A stretch of 64,000 bases of DNA from Phyto melanocephala. Its lineage: Eukaryota; Arthropoda; Insecta; Diptera; Rhinophoridae. The translations under genes and the position numbers were made by a program. Location: contig OW799233.1 in the NCBI GenBank assembly GCA_941918925.1, positions 155,228,845-155,292,844 of the forward strand, read 5' to 3'. A model generated the notes under the pieces. It did no database searches, was not told the origin of the DNA, and saw only the letters and a program-made list of their open reading frames with translations. Of the stretch, positions 35,603 to 47,283 are shown piece after piece. Position 1 is the first letter of the stretch. The number at the start of each line of letters is the position of its first letter.

Positions 35603-38600
35603 ATGAACTCGACAACAGGATTTTTTGATGAACATATTGTTATGTTATATTCTCATTTGGTTAATGAATATGTGCCCGAATATTTTATGGGTTTCGAATA
35701 TACACCTTGGGTATTTTCACTGCTGGGTTCAGTGGTTATAGGTTTAAGTGGCATTTTGCCGCTATTTATAATACCAACAGATGAACACGTCAATAAAAAA
35801 GGACATAAAGATGGTACGTAAATTGTGTGCTATTTTTATATTATTATAATTATTCTAATATTAGTTTTTAAAATTTGTTTGTTTTGCAGCTGGCGAATCA
35901 AAGTTCCTAAGAGTTTTACTCAGTTTTGCTGTGGGTGGCCTTCTGGGTGATGTCTTTTTACATCTATTACCAGAAGCATGGGAAGGAGACAATGAGAAAA
36001 GTATGTAAATGTAAAAAATTGTATGATTAACTTTTTACAATATGTTTTGTTTTATTTTATTTTAATTATATTTATTAACTTATTGAACCCGGACCACATT
36101 GCTGGGGCTCAATTCTCGTTCTGTGAAACTGTGAAATGAAAAAGTTTTTGTACAGCAAAGGGTATGGTGGCACCATATGATATTACACACAAAAACTTTT
36201 CATTTCATAGTTTCATAGAACGATAATTGATACCCTGGTCTAAGAAATGAGAATTTTCTTGAGATTTTAAGTCATTCGGGTTCAGGAAGACAGATATAAA
36301 GACAGACACAAATTCTAAAACGTAGTGTTCTGAATTAAAGTTCGTTGACTTTAATGCAAAAAATATTGCATGTACCCAGCAAAAAAAATTGGAAGTAGTG
36401 CAAAGCGAATTACATTTACAAGACTTCTAAATCAATTGTGTAAAAGCATTAATTCTAAATGACTTCTTAACTGCAAAATAATTTGTCATAAGGTCTGTCT
36501 GCGTACACATATTTTGCATCATTTTATGCAAAATGTTACAAAATCTTGCAAAATGTTGTCTGCGTACTCAAAATCTCTTGCAGCGAGAGAGCAAAAAAGA
36601 AAATTTTTTGACAGTTGGAAGTTGAAAACTTGCAAAATGTTGTTGGAGAAATTTCTTCTTGCAAGATTTTGCAACTAGTTTGAACAGCTGTTTTTATTTA
36701 CTAATTATGAAAAAATTTTTGTGAAACGAAAATAAAAAATGAAATTTAACAATGGCAGAGGTAAGTAGTTAGAAATGTGGTGATTTTTAACGTTTATAAA
36801 ATATTATAATAAACAACATTTTACCGTAATGTAAGTGGATTGGAGATGGCAGAACCGATAAAATTAGCATTTTTTAATTTACCGGGAGAATTCACTTTCG
36901 CGTACACATATGCTAAAACTCTTTTGCTTTGTAATTTCAATTGTTTACACACCGATCAGCTGTTTTCTTGCAAAATTTTACTGGATACTGTCTGCGTACT
37001 TTTTGATATATTTTTAGCCGCCAGAGTAAAATTGGTCTTACTCTCCCAAAAAAATTTACTGAGTATTTGCTACTGGAAAAGTACGCAGACAGACCTATAA
37101 ACGATGTGCTTAAAAATGAATGGCAACATCATGCAAAATATCTTAAAGAATTCATGTAAACAAACAAATTTAACACATGAAATATCCGATACTTTTCACT
37201 AAATATGCATGAGTTCCATGCACTTATTAGAATGGAGTGAAGTTCATTAAAATATTCATGTAAACACATGATCTCCAATGACACGCTAATGTTAAAATCA
37301 TTAGTGTTTTCACCTAAATTTAATCACTTCGTCACCAGTTAAACCCCTGCAAAATCACTTTTTTTGTCATAGATTTTTTTGCTGGGTACAGATATAGCTT
37401 TTTTACAATCTAACGATAAGTATAGAATTATTTATTGTACCTTTTAATGGGAGCATTAATTAATAAAACGTGTTCTTTTTTACAAAAAGTAAAATTTTAT
37501 ATAATTTAAAATATGTATTTTACGTATCAACGTTTTTCTTTAAAAAAAAACCTTTGTTTGTGGATTTATTTTTAAATAAGATTTGCATACCTTTTTTGGT
37601 TAAAAAATCTTTAATTTTTACAAAGCTCTGTGCGATAATTTTTTTTTTTCGCCAAAGGCTTACAGTTTTTTACAAAAAAATCTTATTTGGTAAAAAAAAT
37701 TCTAGTACAAATTTTTGCATAAGAGCTACATTTTTTAAAACTTGTCGTTTGTTTGATGTTTTTCTGAAAAATTTTATATATTATCTAAAGATTTTCGAAC
37801 ATCTTTTAAAAATCTTAATATCAAACGATATTTTTTTTTTCTAATGAAACTCATTTTCTTTTTTCTTATTTCAGTAACGTCTGGTCACCCTTCCCTAAAC
37901 TCTGGTCTCTGGGTTTTATCAGGTATTCTTATATTCACAATAGTTGAGAAAATTTTCTCCGGATATGCCAATGCTGATGAGGCAAATCCTCAACCCAAAT
38001 GCGTAGAAATTGCCAATTGCCTAATGCGTCGGACTGGTGGTAAAGTTTTAGAGGGTCAAACGTCTGAAAGTTGTGGTGCTAAAGGTTGTGACATTGAAGA
38101 TGTGCCCAATGGTTGTTTTTTGCGCGAACGTGAACAAAAAAGTAAAGACCAACCGAGAAAAGTGGCTGGTTATTTGAATCTTATGGCAAATTCTATTGAT
38201 AATTTTACACATGGACTAGCAGTTGCTGGTTCATTTTTGGTCTCATTTCGTCATGGTGTTTTAGCGACATTTGCTATATTGTGTATGTGGATATTACTTA
38301 GAAAACTATATATATTATTTATACTATATTTGTAAATTAAAATTTTAGTACATGAAATTCCCCATGAAGTTGGTGATTTTGCTATTTTATTACGTTCTGG
38401 TTTCAGTCGATGGGACGCAGCTCGTGCTCAATTATTAACAGCTGGGGCTGGTCTCCTGGGTGCCTTAGTCGCTATTGGTGGTTCGGGGGTTACATCAGCT
38501 ATGGGTAAATATGTGAAAACTTAATAAAATAAAGCAATTTTCTCGACTATCCCTTTAAAATTTTATTTAGAGGCTCGCACATCCTGGATTATGCCCTTTA

Positions 38601-38749
38601 CAGCCGGTGGCTTTTTACACATAGCTTTAGTTACAGTATTACCAGATTTATTACAAGAAAACAATCGTACGGAGTCAATCAAGCAATTTTTTGCTCTTAT
38701 AGCTGGCATTGCCTTAATGGCCATAATGACAATTCTCTTCGAACACTAA
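35603..38749 (+). CDS. Zip99C: ZIP13-type metal transporter (SLC39A13 / Zip99C), five coding exons
   Basis: Exons 35603-35813, 35890-36000, 37875-38282, 38349-38504 and 38571-38749 join in frame to 354 codons plus stop; every intron is GT-AG. The family signatures are clear: [16 protein letters not shown] in exon 2, [16 protein letters not shown] (metal-site helix 4, about residues 214-229) at the end of exon 3, [16 protein letters not shown] (helix 5, HEIPHE at about 245-250) opening exon 4, and [20 protein letters not shown] in exon 5. Length matches ZIP13. The loop in exon 3 has several cysteines and is the least conserved part. ZIP13 proteins sit in ER/Golgi membranes; the fly orthologue is reported to move iron into the secretory pathway. 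Intron 2 (1.87 kb) is inflated by a nested transposon. An AATAAA is at 38801. Confidence 0.95.
36375..37386. mobile_element. CCCAGCAAAAAA MITE, copy 1, split by another transposon
   Basis: Termini CCCAGCAAAAAAA and TTTTTTTGCTGGG, with TA on each side. Nearly identical to the intact 406-bp copy at 40.9 kb except for a 606-bp insertion (36491-37096). It lies in intron 2 of Zip99C. Confidence 0.9.
36491..37096. mobile_element. Nested 606-bp DNA transposon, 3-bp target duplication (PIF/Harbinger-like)
   Basis: Perfect 16-bp inverted termini AGGTCTGTCTGCGTAC. Flanked by ATA on both sides (36488-36490 and 37097-37099). The empty site is present in the sister MITE at 40.9 kb. The words gtctgcgtac and gcaaaatgtt recur inside. 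No transposase; the 86-codon ORF at 36840 is not supported. Confidence 0.9.
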
Positions 38750-38809
38750 AAAAGTGAAAAAAAAAATTAAGCAATTTAGTGTAAGAGAATCTTTCTACCA
38801 AATAAAAAA

Positions 38810-39419
38810 TTACTTTAGAACAACAAATTTAAAAAAAAAGTACAAACATTTGCTCTGTAAACATACATTTTAGGGTAACCAACAGTGTGAAGAGCATAAT
38901 TTTATTTGGTATTTTGCTGTTTCATTTTATGATATTCATTTTAAAAAATATTTAATTTTTTTAATTATTATTAAAACATTCATTTATTTATAAAATTGCC
39001 TAGTGTGTATGACTATTATAAAATATACTGTATAAATTATATAATGTATATTAAATTTTTTAGATATTTTTAGTTTTTTTGTTAATTAGTTGTTAAAAAA
39101 AAACAATATCTAAATATGTGCATGTATATTGGAATAATAATGTAAAATCTTTAATAATTGTTTATTTTTTATTCTGTGTATATTAAAAAAAAAGCCATAA
39201 ATAGTAAAAATAAATTCGACATTTTTGAAATGTTAAAATTTAATTTTTTTATCAACAAAATAACAATTAATTTGGGTTATTGTCCTAAATATTTAGCAAT
39301 AATTTATCAAAAGTTAATATAAAACAAATTTTTTTTGTATAATAAACAAAAATTACAATGTTGAAAAAAGTATTTGCAATAAAACAAAATAAACTATAAT
39401 GCATATAATTAAAAACAGT
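38810..39419. other. 3' flank of Zip99C
   Basis: AT-rich, with no gene. Confidence 0.4.
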
Positions 39420-39480
39420 TGTATTCACAAAAAATATTTTAGGTTTATTAAACGCTAATGTAACAGATATTGTAGAGGAG
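39420..39480 (+). repeat. Left half of the 116-bp palindromic MITE
   Basis: Matches the first half of the element at 23331 ('tattcacaaaaaatatttta', 'acagatattgtagag'), then stops abruptly where the LINE-like sequence begins. Confidence 0.6.
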
Positions 39481-40805
39481 TGACATGCATTTCGGTGTCA
39501 TCCTCCCTGTCGCAAAACCCAGAGGTAACTAATCCGACGTACCGCATTTGTTCAAATGGTATCTGAGGTTTCAATGTCCAGTTAGATAACCAGACAGACT
39601 CAAAAACCTTTTAGACTAACGCTGCCCCTCAGCCATTTTCCACTAAGAAGAAAACTGAGCGTCCAGAAAGGCAGACAGTTCTCTCCGAATATATGCAGGG
39701 AATACTCCACAAAAATGCTGCTGTTCTATCAGTAGATCATCCGCCCCACAATCAGCATGTCCATTGACAATGGATTAAAAGCAGCGTAAGTCTATTGTGC
39801 ATAAAACGGTTACGTACGTCAATGGATTCCATCACCAGAGCCGAATCGACATCATAACCCATAAGGGCTTTTAAAGCCGTTTGGCTATTTCATACAACTG
39901 AAATAAGGTCCTTTCTCACCAGTTCTTCCTTTGGGTATACAAGACCTTTGCAATAGGATTGCGATTTAATTATTTTCGTCTTCATATGTCCCACAAGAGC
40001 TCTAATTTTCAGAATACTAAAATCCTTAAATCGTAGAGCGCTGGAGTGTGCATTGTTCATTTCAATCAAATGTAATTGTGATAGCCCAAGTAGGGCTCCT
40101 AGAGCGCCCGTCGGGCATATCCTAGATTCCTAAATGCATATTTTGCATCGATTTTCTCAACAGTAAGCGTATAGTGGGTTTTATGTTTTACAATATTTTT
40201 TTAAAAAACAAGTAGATCAATTTAGGCCCCATGTGCTGCCAAAAAGCCTTTAACATGGCCTTTATGGCACAATCGCAGTGGGCATTCCAACAGTGTTTTT
40301 TGTCCAGAACAACTTCTAGATTTTTAACATTATCAGAAAACTAGTTTAGTATAACGTTCAATTAGGGTACCCTAAGTGTACAGTTTTTTCACGTCGTGAA
40401 GGATACAGTTAATAAGGACTGCAGTCCCAATCGCCTAGTAGGATGTGTTATCAAAGGTCCTTCAGATCATTATCTATGACAGACACTACCGGTTGGATGG
40501 TAATCTCCGTGGATTTACCATGTTTATATGTAAACTAAAACGTGTGTATGGATTTGTTTCTCAGATACGTATTTCCAATACTTTTTCCATCATCTTCAAC
40601 AACTCCGTAATTAAATTCGAAAGATAACATTTTCGAATTACAATGTGTTGAGCAAAATTTAAAAATTTTAGTATCGAATCGAATTGCGGAGTATCTCATG
40701 GGGATAATCGGTTGTATGATTTAGGAGATTGCTCTGATTTACGACATACCTTCGATATAAAGATCACCTTGACCTAGCTCTAGCCACTTACTTGGCATAT
40801 AATCA
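39481..40805 (-). pseudogene. Decayed non-LTR retrotransposon with RNase H (I/LOA type)
   Basis: On the minus strand, pieces of a LINE protein read in order from right to left. About 40330-40150 holds the end of the RT (LDKKHCWNAHCDCAIKA, then MGPKLIYLFF). About 40110-39930 holds a connection segment (NNAHSSALRFKDFSILKIRA). About 39900-39770 holds an RNase H-like part (SQTALKALMGYDVDSALVME). Stops and frame changes show it is dead. GC is higher than in the flanks. Confidence 0.65.
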
Positions 40806-40814
40806 AAAGAAGGC

Positions 40815-41690
40815 TAAACCCACCACCAATTTCGTGTACTTTTATAGCACAAAATTTATTATTTTGTTATTAACAGTGATCGCTAAGGAATGGTTCCTTT
40901 ATACCAAAATATCCCAGCAAAAAAAATTGGAAGTAGTGCAAAGCGAATTACATTTACAAGACTTCTAAATCAATTATATAAACGCATTAATTCTAAATGA
41001 CTTCTTAACTGCAAAATAATTTGTCATAAACGATGTGCTTAAAAATGAATGGCAACATCATGCAAAATATCTTAAAGAATTCATGTAAACAAACAAATTT
41101 AACACATGAAATATCCGATACTTTTCACTAAATATGCATGAGTTCTATGCACTTATTAGAATGGAGTTCATTTCATTGTTTTATTCATGTAAACACATGA
41201 TCTCCAATGGCACGCTAATGTTAAAATCATTAGTGTTTTCACCTAAATTTAATCACTTCGTCACCAGTTGAACCCCTGCAAAATCATTTTTTTTTTTGTC
41301 ATAGATTTTTTTGCTGGGATGTATTACTTTCTTGTAACTTTGATTTGCTATTAATTAATTTCCTTAAATTTAGTCTTTCAATGAAACATTAAGAATTTCT
41401 ACATTAGAAATGATACTACGGACTCTATTTTGGTACACAGAGGTAGTCAAAAAATAAAATTAGCTTTGTGTGGGCATGTCACCTCATAATGTAATACATA
41501 TAATTCTGTAGATTTTATTAGCTTTTCAATTTAATTAACAGTAAACTATGTGAGAAGTGGACGTTAAAGTTGGCGTGTCAAAGAAGTTTCTCCTAAAAAC
41601 TTCAACTTAGATTTTTCAATATAGAGTCCTTTATTCTTCCAAAATGTTTGTCCATAGAGAAATTATATAAATTTATAATAATATAGGAGG
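40815..41690 (-). repeat. Dispersed repeat family Y, reversed copy, interrupted
   Basis: Reverse-complement match to 10.1-10.85 kb on both sides of the MITE at 40913-41318, for example 'ccaccaccaatttcgtgtac' at the left and 'gacgttaaagttggcgtgtcaa' at the right. Confidence 0.7.
40913..41318. mobile_element. CCCAGCAAAAAA MITE, copy 2 (intact, 406 bp)
   Basis: Termini CCCAGCAAAAAAA / TTTTTTTGCTGGG, with AT on each side. Inserted into a family Y copy; uninterrupted Y copies read continuously across the site. Confidence 0.9.
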
Positions 41691-41699
41691 TGTTCGCTA

Positions 41700-42333
41700 A
41701 AGAGGACATGTCACATTAGTTTTCCGTTACTGCAAGTCTTTTGATCAAAGAGCAATTTTTGCAAAATATAACATAACATATAATTTTGTCAGATTTATTA
41801 CGTTTTTAAAAATACCGAAAAAATTGCAGTATAAGTTTTCGTACATTTTGATATATAACTCCTTTCGTAATGTATTGATTTAAACAATTTTTGGGGATAT
41901 TTTTTTATTCAGGAAATGTACATTCGAAATTTCATAGTTTTTTGACCCACTCTTGGATTACGAGCTATAACTCTCTTCCTAATATTTCGATTTAGCCCAT
42001 AAACCTTGTCTATAAATATTCCGGCAAAATTGAAGCCCCTATAGCTTGTTCGGTTCGAGCTCTATCGTGCTTTCACCAGACGGACGTACATAGCTAGATC
42101 GTCATAAAATGAAACCACGACTCAGAAAATATACTTTATGGGGTCTAAAATGGATATTTCGATGTGTTACAAACGAAATGACAAAATTAATATACCCCCA
42201 TATTTTTTTAATGGCGGGTATAAAAAAGAACACTTAAATACAGAGTTTGAAAATAGTATGAAATGGAACACATAACATTTAAAACATTTTACGCAGCACG
42301 TTACTACATGCAACAATGTACATATAACTTATA
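41700..42333. repeat. Family Z dispersed repeat
   Basis: 42000-42235 has 'gttcggttcgagctctatcg', 'ccagacggacgtacatagct', 'agatcgtcataaaatgaaac' and 'ggatatttcgatgtgttac', an ordered set also seen in part near 27.1 kb and 63.73-63.80 kb. Probably a Helitron- or DINE-like relic. Confidence 0.5.
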
Positions 42334-42640
42334 AAGGGTGTTTTTTTAAGCCCGATAGAACTTGAAAATGTAAAAAATAACACAAAAAATTAAATTGTTG
42401 ACGCCTTGGAGGCCAGCATTGTTCGTGTTATTCGTGACATACGGCCAGCAGTGCTCGAAAATTGGACGTCCAGAATGCGCTTCGTCAAGAACAGCCGCGG
42501 TGCCCATATGCCCGAAATCATTTTCAAATGTTAATGTCACGTATTGATCTTTCGAATAAAAAAAAAATTTGGATTACAATTTAATTTTTTGTGTTATTTT
42601 TTACAATTTCAAGTTCTATCGGGCTTAAAAAAACACCCTT
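42334..42640 (+). mobile_element. Second mariner-like deletion derivative (transposase C-terminus kept)
   Basis: Inverted termini AAGGGTGTTTTTTTAAGCCC (over 60 bp of pairing inwards) with TA on both sides. The core, 42399-42534, encodes the C-terminal end of a mariner-type transposase in one open frame (VRVIRDIRPAVLENWTSRM, then SRGAHMPEIIFKC and stop). Everything upstream in the protein is deleted. Confidence 0.85.
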
Positions 42641-42654
42641 TACCAACACAATAA

Positions 42655-43192
42655 ACTGGTATTAAGAGAATTTGTTCAAAAAAGTACTCGAACAGACATT
42701 TGTAAAAATTCGTAAGATTGAAGCAACAGCTGATGGCAAATAAATAAAGTTTAATGGGAACTATGTACATACATACATATGTGCAAATATGTATTTGTGT
42801 ATGTATACCTGCGCCAGATTCAGGCAGTTCCATTCTTTCATTTGTAGACATTGTTAACTAACTTTATTTCACAAACAACTTAAATTTAATAATATTTTGC
42901 ACTTTTGTTGGGATTTTTCTTTTTTTTAATACTTTTTTCACAAATTGTATACTTTTTGTTTGCTTACTTTTGTTTGTTTACCTTTTGAATCATATGTTTT
43001 TTGGTTTTGCTAAATCTTACAGCAAGAAATTTCTGTTGTAAAAATTTGCAAATACTCAGTCAAGAACTGTCACTTTTCGCTCTCTATTTGTGCTCTCATT
43101 TACTACAAATTTGTGTAAACGAACGCAATTTCGTAAAATGCAGTAAAAATTTGTACAAATTCGTACAAATTTGTGAGTTCTCGAACGAACCT
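42655..43192 (-). mobile_element. AGGTTCG element, copy 1 (left end lost), with a short coding exon
   Basis: About 90% similar to 50.96-51.50 kb. The right terminus is AGGTTCGTTCGAGAAC (complement, 43177-43192); the left about 90 bp are missing. On the minus strand 42851-42806 reads MSTNERMELPESGAG and then a donor-like GGTATAC. Upstream of it is a poly(T)-rich region and the repeated words acaaatttgt / cgtacaaat. Confidence 0.7.
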
Positions 43193-43367
43193 ATTGTCTA
43201 AATGCCTAATTTAAACATTCATAATGCTTATGCAACGCACAACACGCAGCATTTTACTTTTTTATGTTTATTTACAAAATTTGCTTAAATTAATATATAA
43301 AATTATTTGAAATTTTTTAAAAAGCCGAAAATATTAACTATTGAGATTAATGCATAAGTAACATGTC
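43193..43367. other. 3' flank of BED gene A
   Basis: Short AT-rich spacer. Confidence 0.4.
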
Positions 43368-46179
43368 CTATTGTTGTTGGGTTGCCATATGTTCTGGTAT
43401 AACTTCAACCGCATAAGCACCATTTAAATCGGTTGTCACAATTGTCGCTTCACCACGACTTAAACGGTCTAACTCTATGCGCACTTTTTTCGCTTGTAAA
43501 GCAGTCAAATACTTTTGCATACGATAATAGCCAGCCTTTTCTCGAAAATAGTCGGTTTCCATGCGCAAACGATCTTCCTGAAGTTTTAGAAGAACTTTTG
43601 TATCTAAAGGAGGAAGTAAATTGGTTGGCTGTAGTGACTGTTGTGGTTGTTGTTGATTTTGGGACTGTATAGCAGATTGCTGGGGAAAAGATGCCTCACG
43701 TGATGAATGCGGTGATAAGGGGTTGGCTTGTGGCATGTCTTGCATTAACTAAAGAATTTTATAAGAATTTAAGTAATTTATCGAAATTGGCATATAAACT
43801 TCTTACACTTGGATCAAAAGGTTCTTCATCATAATTATTGGGGTCTTCCTCTATAATGTCATCATACAAAGAATCATCTTTTTTAATATTTGCCTCATCA
43901 AATTCAGTATGTATTTGATGATCTTCAGCGTCATCTAGTTTACTCCATTTGCCATCAAAATCATCCTCCTCGTCAGTGTCCTTTTGTTGTTTAAAGGAAT
44001 TCAATTATTGCAAGCAATTGAAAATACATTATTAAAAATCAAAAATGATACTTACGAAATCTGCTGGTCTATTACGTTTTTTAGTTCTTATTATAATGGG
44101 TTTACTGTTTGCATGGGCACTGGGATTAGTTTCCACCGAATGTACCATTGCCAAATGTTTAACGATTGCCTCATTGTCCTTCGTTTCAAACAAAGCTTCA
44201 CACATATTACACTTTGTACGTTGACGATCCTCTTCCAATTGTGAACAAAATTGCCAAATAAAATCTACATTATCGGGCATCTTAAAACTTTCCTCCTTAA
44301 TAGCTACAAAATCCTCTGTCGCCTTGCTAAGACGACTATGTGTTATAACACCATGCATGCGATGCAAATGTCGTTGTAAATTTGAAGTTCCCTGATAAGA
44401 GAGATTTTTTTTACAAAAACAACATCTAACTTGATCCTGACTAATTCGCGTACAAAACTTCCACACCACACTTGCTGTGCTTAAAGATTTTCTTCCAAAC
44501 TTCTTATTACTATATTCCGTATGCTCGAAATCGTCATGATTATCCAGCTCACTCAACGATTCTGTTTTTGTATTGATTATTTGATTCAACTGGGAACCTG
44601 GTTCGCCGAGAACATTGTGACGTCGCTGCAAATGTGTAATCACATTGGCCGTACCATGAAATGACATTATTTTTGTGCACAATTTGCAACGTATCGTATG
44701 GCGTGAAAGTTTTTCCACATAACTCCAAACGTAACTTGCACCTCGACGTTCCTTACGTTCAGATGATGTCATATCAGGACTTGATCGATTGCCGTTCTGG
44801 TCATCATCGTAGTTTGTGGCGTTTGAAAGAGATGCCGTAGCTTGAATTGTTTCATCATCCATTTTCAAAAATATTGTAGGTTTCTGTAAGCAAATAATAA
44901 ATTGAATAAAATCATTTCTAAAAGTTTTAATTCTTTTTGGCTATGCAAAAAATAAAAAACATGTATTTTAACAATTAATAGATTACTCCAATTTTAGTTT
45001 AGGTTGCACTTTTCTTAGTTTTTTCTCTGTTAAAAAGATAAAGCTTAAATTCAAACCTTTTTATAAGGTTTCCCATGGTTATTGAAATTAATACTTATCA
45101 GAACAAATTTAAAAAAATATATTTATTTGGTGTAATCACAAGAAATCCTTAGTATCACATTGTTAAAATGTAGTTTTCCTAAAGTTTTTGGAACAAATCT
45201 ATCTTACCAATTTACCTCCAAATGGAAAAACAAATACATAGATCAATAGAAAATTTAAAATAAGAATTTAAATTTGAATTCAAAATGGATTAGAATGCCC
45301 CAACCGTCTCTTTGGCAATTATAAACTCTGCCAATTTAAACAATGTTTTATTTACAATTTACAAGCGCCTACAGCACTTGTATTGTGAACTATATAGGTA
45401 CCTACACTGCCATCAAAAAAAATATATATATTTCGGTACCTATACTAAAAAAGTAAAAATCCGATTTAAGCACCTATATTAATACGACATATCGAAATTT
45501 TTTTTCATTTGTCATCCTTATGAACTGGACAACTCTTAACTTATGAATCAATACACTTCGATTAAGATTTATGTACTTTTACCTTGTTCTCTTTGATTAA
45601 ATCAGAATGCAATCTTCTTAAATGTTTTGTTATATTCGCTGTATTACCACCTCCAAAATAAAGAACTTTATTACACAAATGACAACGAGCGTGTTTTGAA
45701 TCTTCTTTCGTACAGTACTTCCAAATAAAACTACGACTAGGACGTATACGCACTAATTTTTCCAAATCCTTAAATGGCAATTTAAATATTATTCAAAATG
45801 TTTAAACCACGTGAATCGTAAAACTTACGTCTTTTCGTTTGGAGATATCGTGAGTGGACGCTAAATGCCTGGCTAAGTTACTTGTTTGACTGCCGACACA
45901 GGATTGGCATACCAAGCACTGAAACTGATTGGTGCCCTCGACGGGTTGAAAATATTGCCACACAAAACTATATTTACGTTTGTTCTGCTGATCTTGTATA
46001 CTATCTGAATATGTTTTATTATCTAAACTATCGCTCGCTTGTTGATCCTGTTGCTGAAAGTCCTCAAAATCTACGACTTCAATTTCATTGGAATCTGGGC
46101 TACCCTCAAATATTTCACTTACTTCAAAATCTGTTTCTATCAATGTTTCTCCATTGTCCTGAACTTGATAATCATCCAT
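43368..46179 (-). CDS. BED gene A: five BED zinc fingers plus C-terminal coiled coil (639 aa, five exons)
   Basis: Exons 46179-45829, 45768-45583, 44883-44056, 43980-43807 and 43748-43368, all joined in phase 0 by GT-AG introns of 60, 699, 75 and 58 bases. Exon 1 has an acidic N-terminus then BED finger 1 (FVWQYF ... CLVC ... HLASTH). Exon 2 is finger 2 (CHLC ... HLRRLH). Exon 3 has fingers 3-5 (CKLC ... HLQRRH; CFCK ... HLHRMH; CNMC ... HLAMVH). Exon 4 is acidic. Exon 5 has a Q/P-rich linker and the tail DYFREKAGYYR ... LTALQAKKVRIEL. BED fingers bind DNA; the tail probably oligomerises. The 699-base intron leaves open that exons 1-2 and 3-5 are separate genes (an ATG lies at 44862), but the frame and lack of a stop across the join favour one. 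I know no named orthologue. Confidence 0.75.
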
Positions 46180-46229
46180 TTATTTATTTGTTGTTATTTG
46201 GGAAGACAACGGACTTGTTTTGATTTTTG

Positions 46230-47283
46230 CAAATAATCGGTATTTAGCATTGGATATTTATTATTATCTATTTAATGAAACTCATAATAGAGTAATCAGC
46301 TCACAACCCAAAAGAAAAAAACCAATTTTATTTTTCCCAACACAACGAGTAAAATTTTAGGAGGTTGCCTCACAAGCCTAGCTGATTAATATTTAATTTA
46401 ACTAGCGTCAAACTCCATATAGAAAAAGAGAAAGACGCAAGTTTTCAATGAACTTTGAAAACGAGGCGAATTCAACCGAATGTATCGCAACCACCTTTTT
46501 AAATTCATCTAACAACGAGTACTTGTTAGAGATCAAAGCCAATGACATTAATGACGGCGGTGATGAATGACCAAAGGCAGCTTACATAGGGCCTTCAGTT
46601 TAAAGGCCTATTAGACACGCATACTTGTCTTAAGACATGTACGATGGCATACCAAGTCTCATTGTGTCGAGTATGTTAGACATGTATGTATGTTGGTTTT
46701 CAAAAATTTTTGAAAGCCTGAGTCTGTCGCATACCAACATACTCGTCTAATAGCGTGTCTGTCATACTTCATACAAAAATTCATTCAAATTTTTGCCGCT
46801 GCTGTGTGCATATCGCAAATTTAAAAAATGTCTCTAATATTATTTTCTGGAAAGAGTTCATTGAGAAATATAAAAGCTTCCCACAATTGTGGCAAAAAAA
46901 ACCAAATCTGTACCACAACAAACAATTGAAAACATAATGCATACAATGCATTAAAAGAAAAATTAAGTGAAATATAAAAAAATGCAACTATTGATAACTC
47001 CGCTTCATTGCCATGTTTTCGCTTTAAAAATTTCTGTGTAATGAAGTATGCCGTCAGCGTTCAACAGTGTAATAGCTAACTAAACCCAAAGTATGCGAAA
47101 CGGCAGACATTTTTTAAACTCTCTTTTGATCATGCCTGAGGCTTTTACATTTGAAATATTAATGGACAGAAATTTTTAAGTTCTTTATTCATTAATTTAC
47201 GTGGTATTTTTATTCAAACTTTATATATTTTAATTGATAATACAAGTAAAAAAAAGTGATTTTTTGTAAAAAAAAATCTTTTT
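46230..47283. other. Upstream region of BED gene A with two imperfect inverted-repeat relics
   Basis: About 46357-46497 has ends aggaggttgc / gcaaccacct and shares 'gtcaaactccat' with the hAT MITE at 50.7 kb. About 46585-46760 has ends ctattagacacgcatac / complement of ctattagacgagtatg. Both are too diverged for firm calls. No gene. Confidence 0.4.

Noticed and set aside
36840..37100. 86-codon frame
   Set aside because: Starts and ends across the terminus of a nested MITE within the Zip99C intron; no domain.
37470..37844. 124-codon F/K-rich frame
   Set aside because: AT-rich intron sequence just upstream of the exon 3 acceptor of Zip99C.
43433..43672. 79-codon plus frame over BED gene A
   Set aside because: Antisense shadow of the last exon of gene A.
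44884..45582. Splitting BED gene A into two genes at the 699-base intron
   Set aside because: Not excluded, but the exon 2 to exon 3 join is in frame and lacks stops, and only the final exon carries the family tail; kept as one gene with the alternative noted.
45882..46236. Plus frames of 113 and 65 codons
   Set aside because: Antisense shadows of exon 1 of BED gene A.
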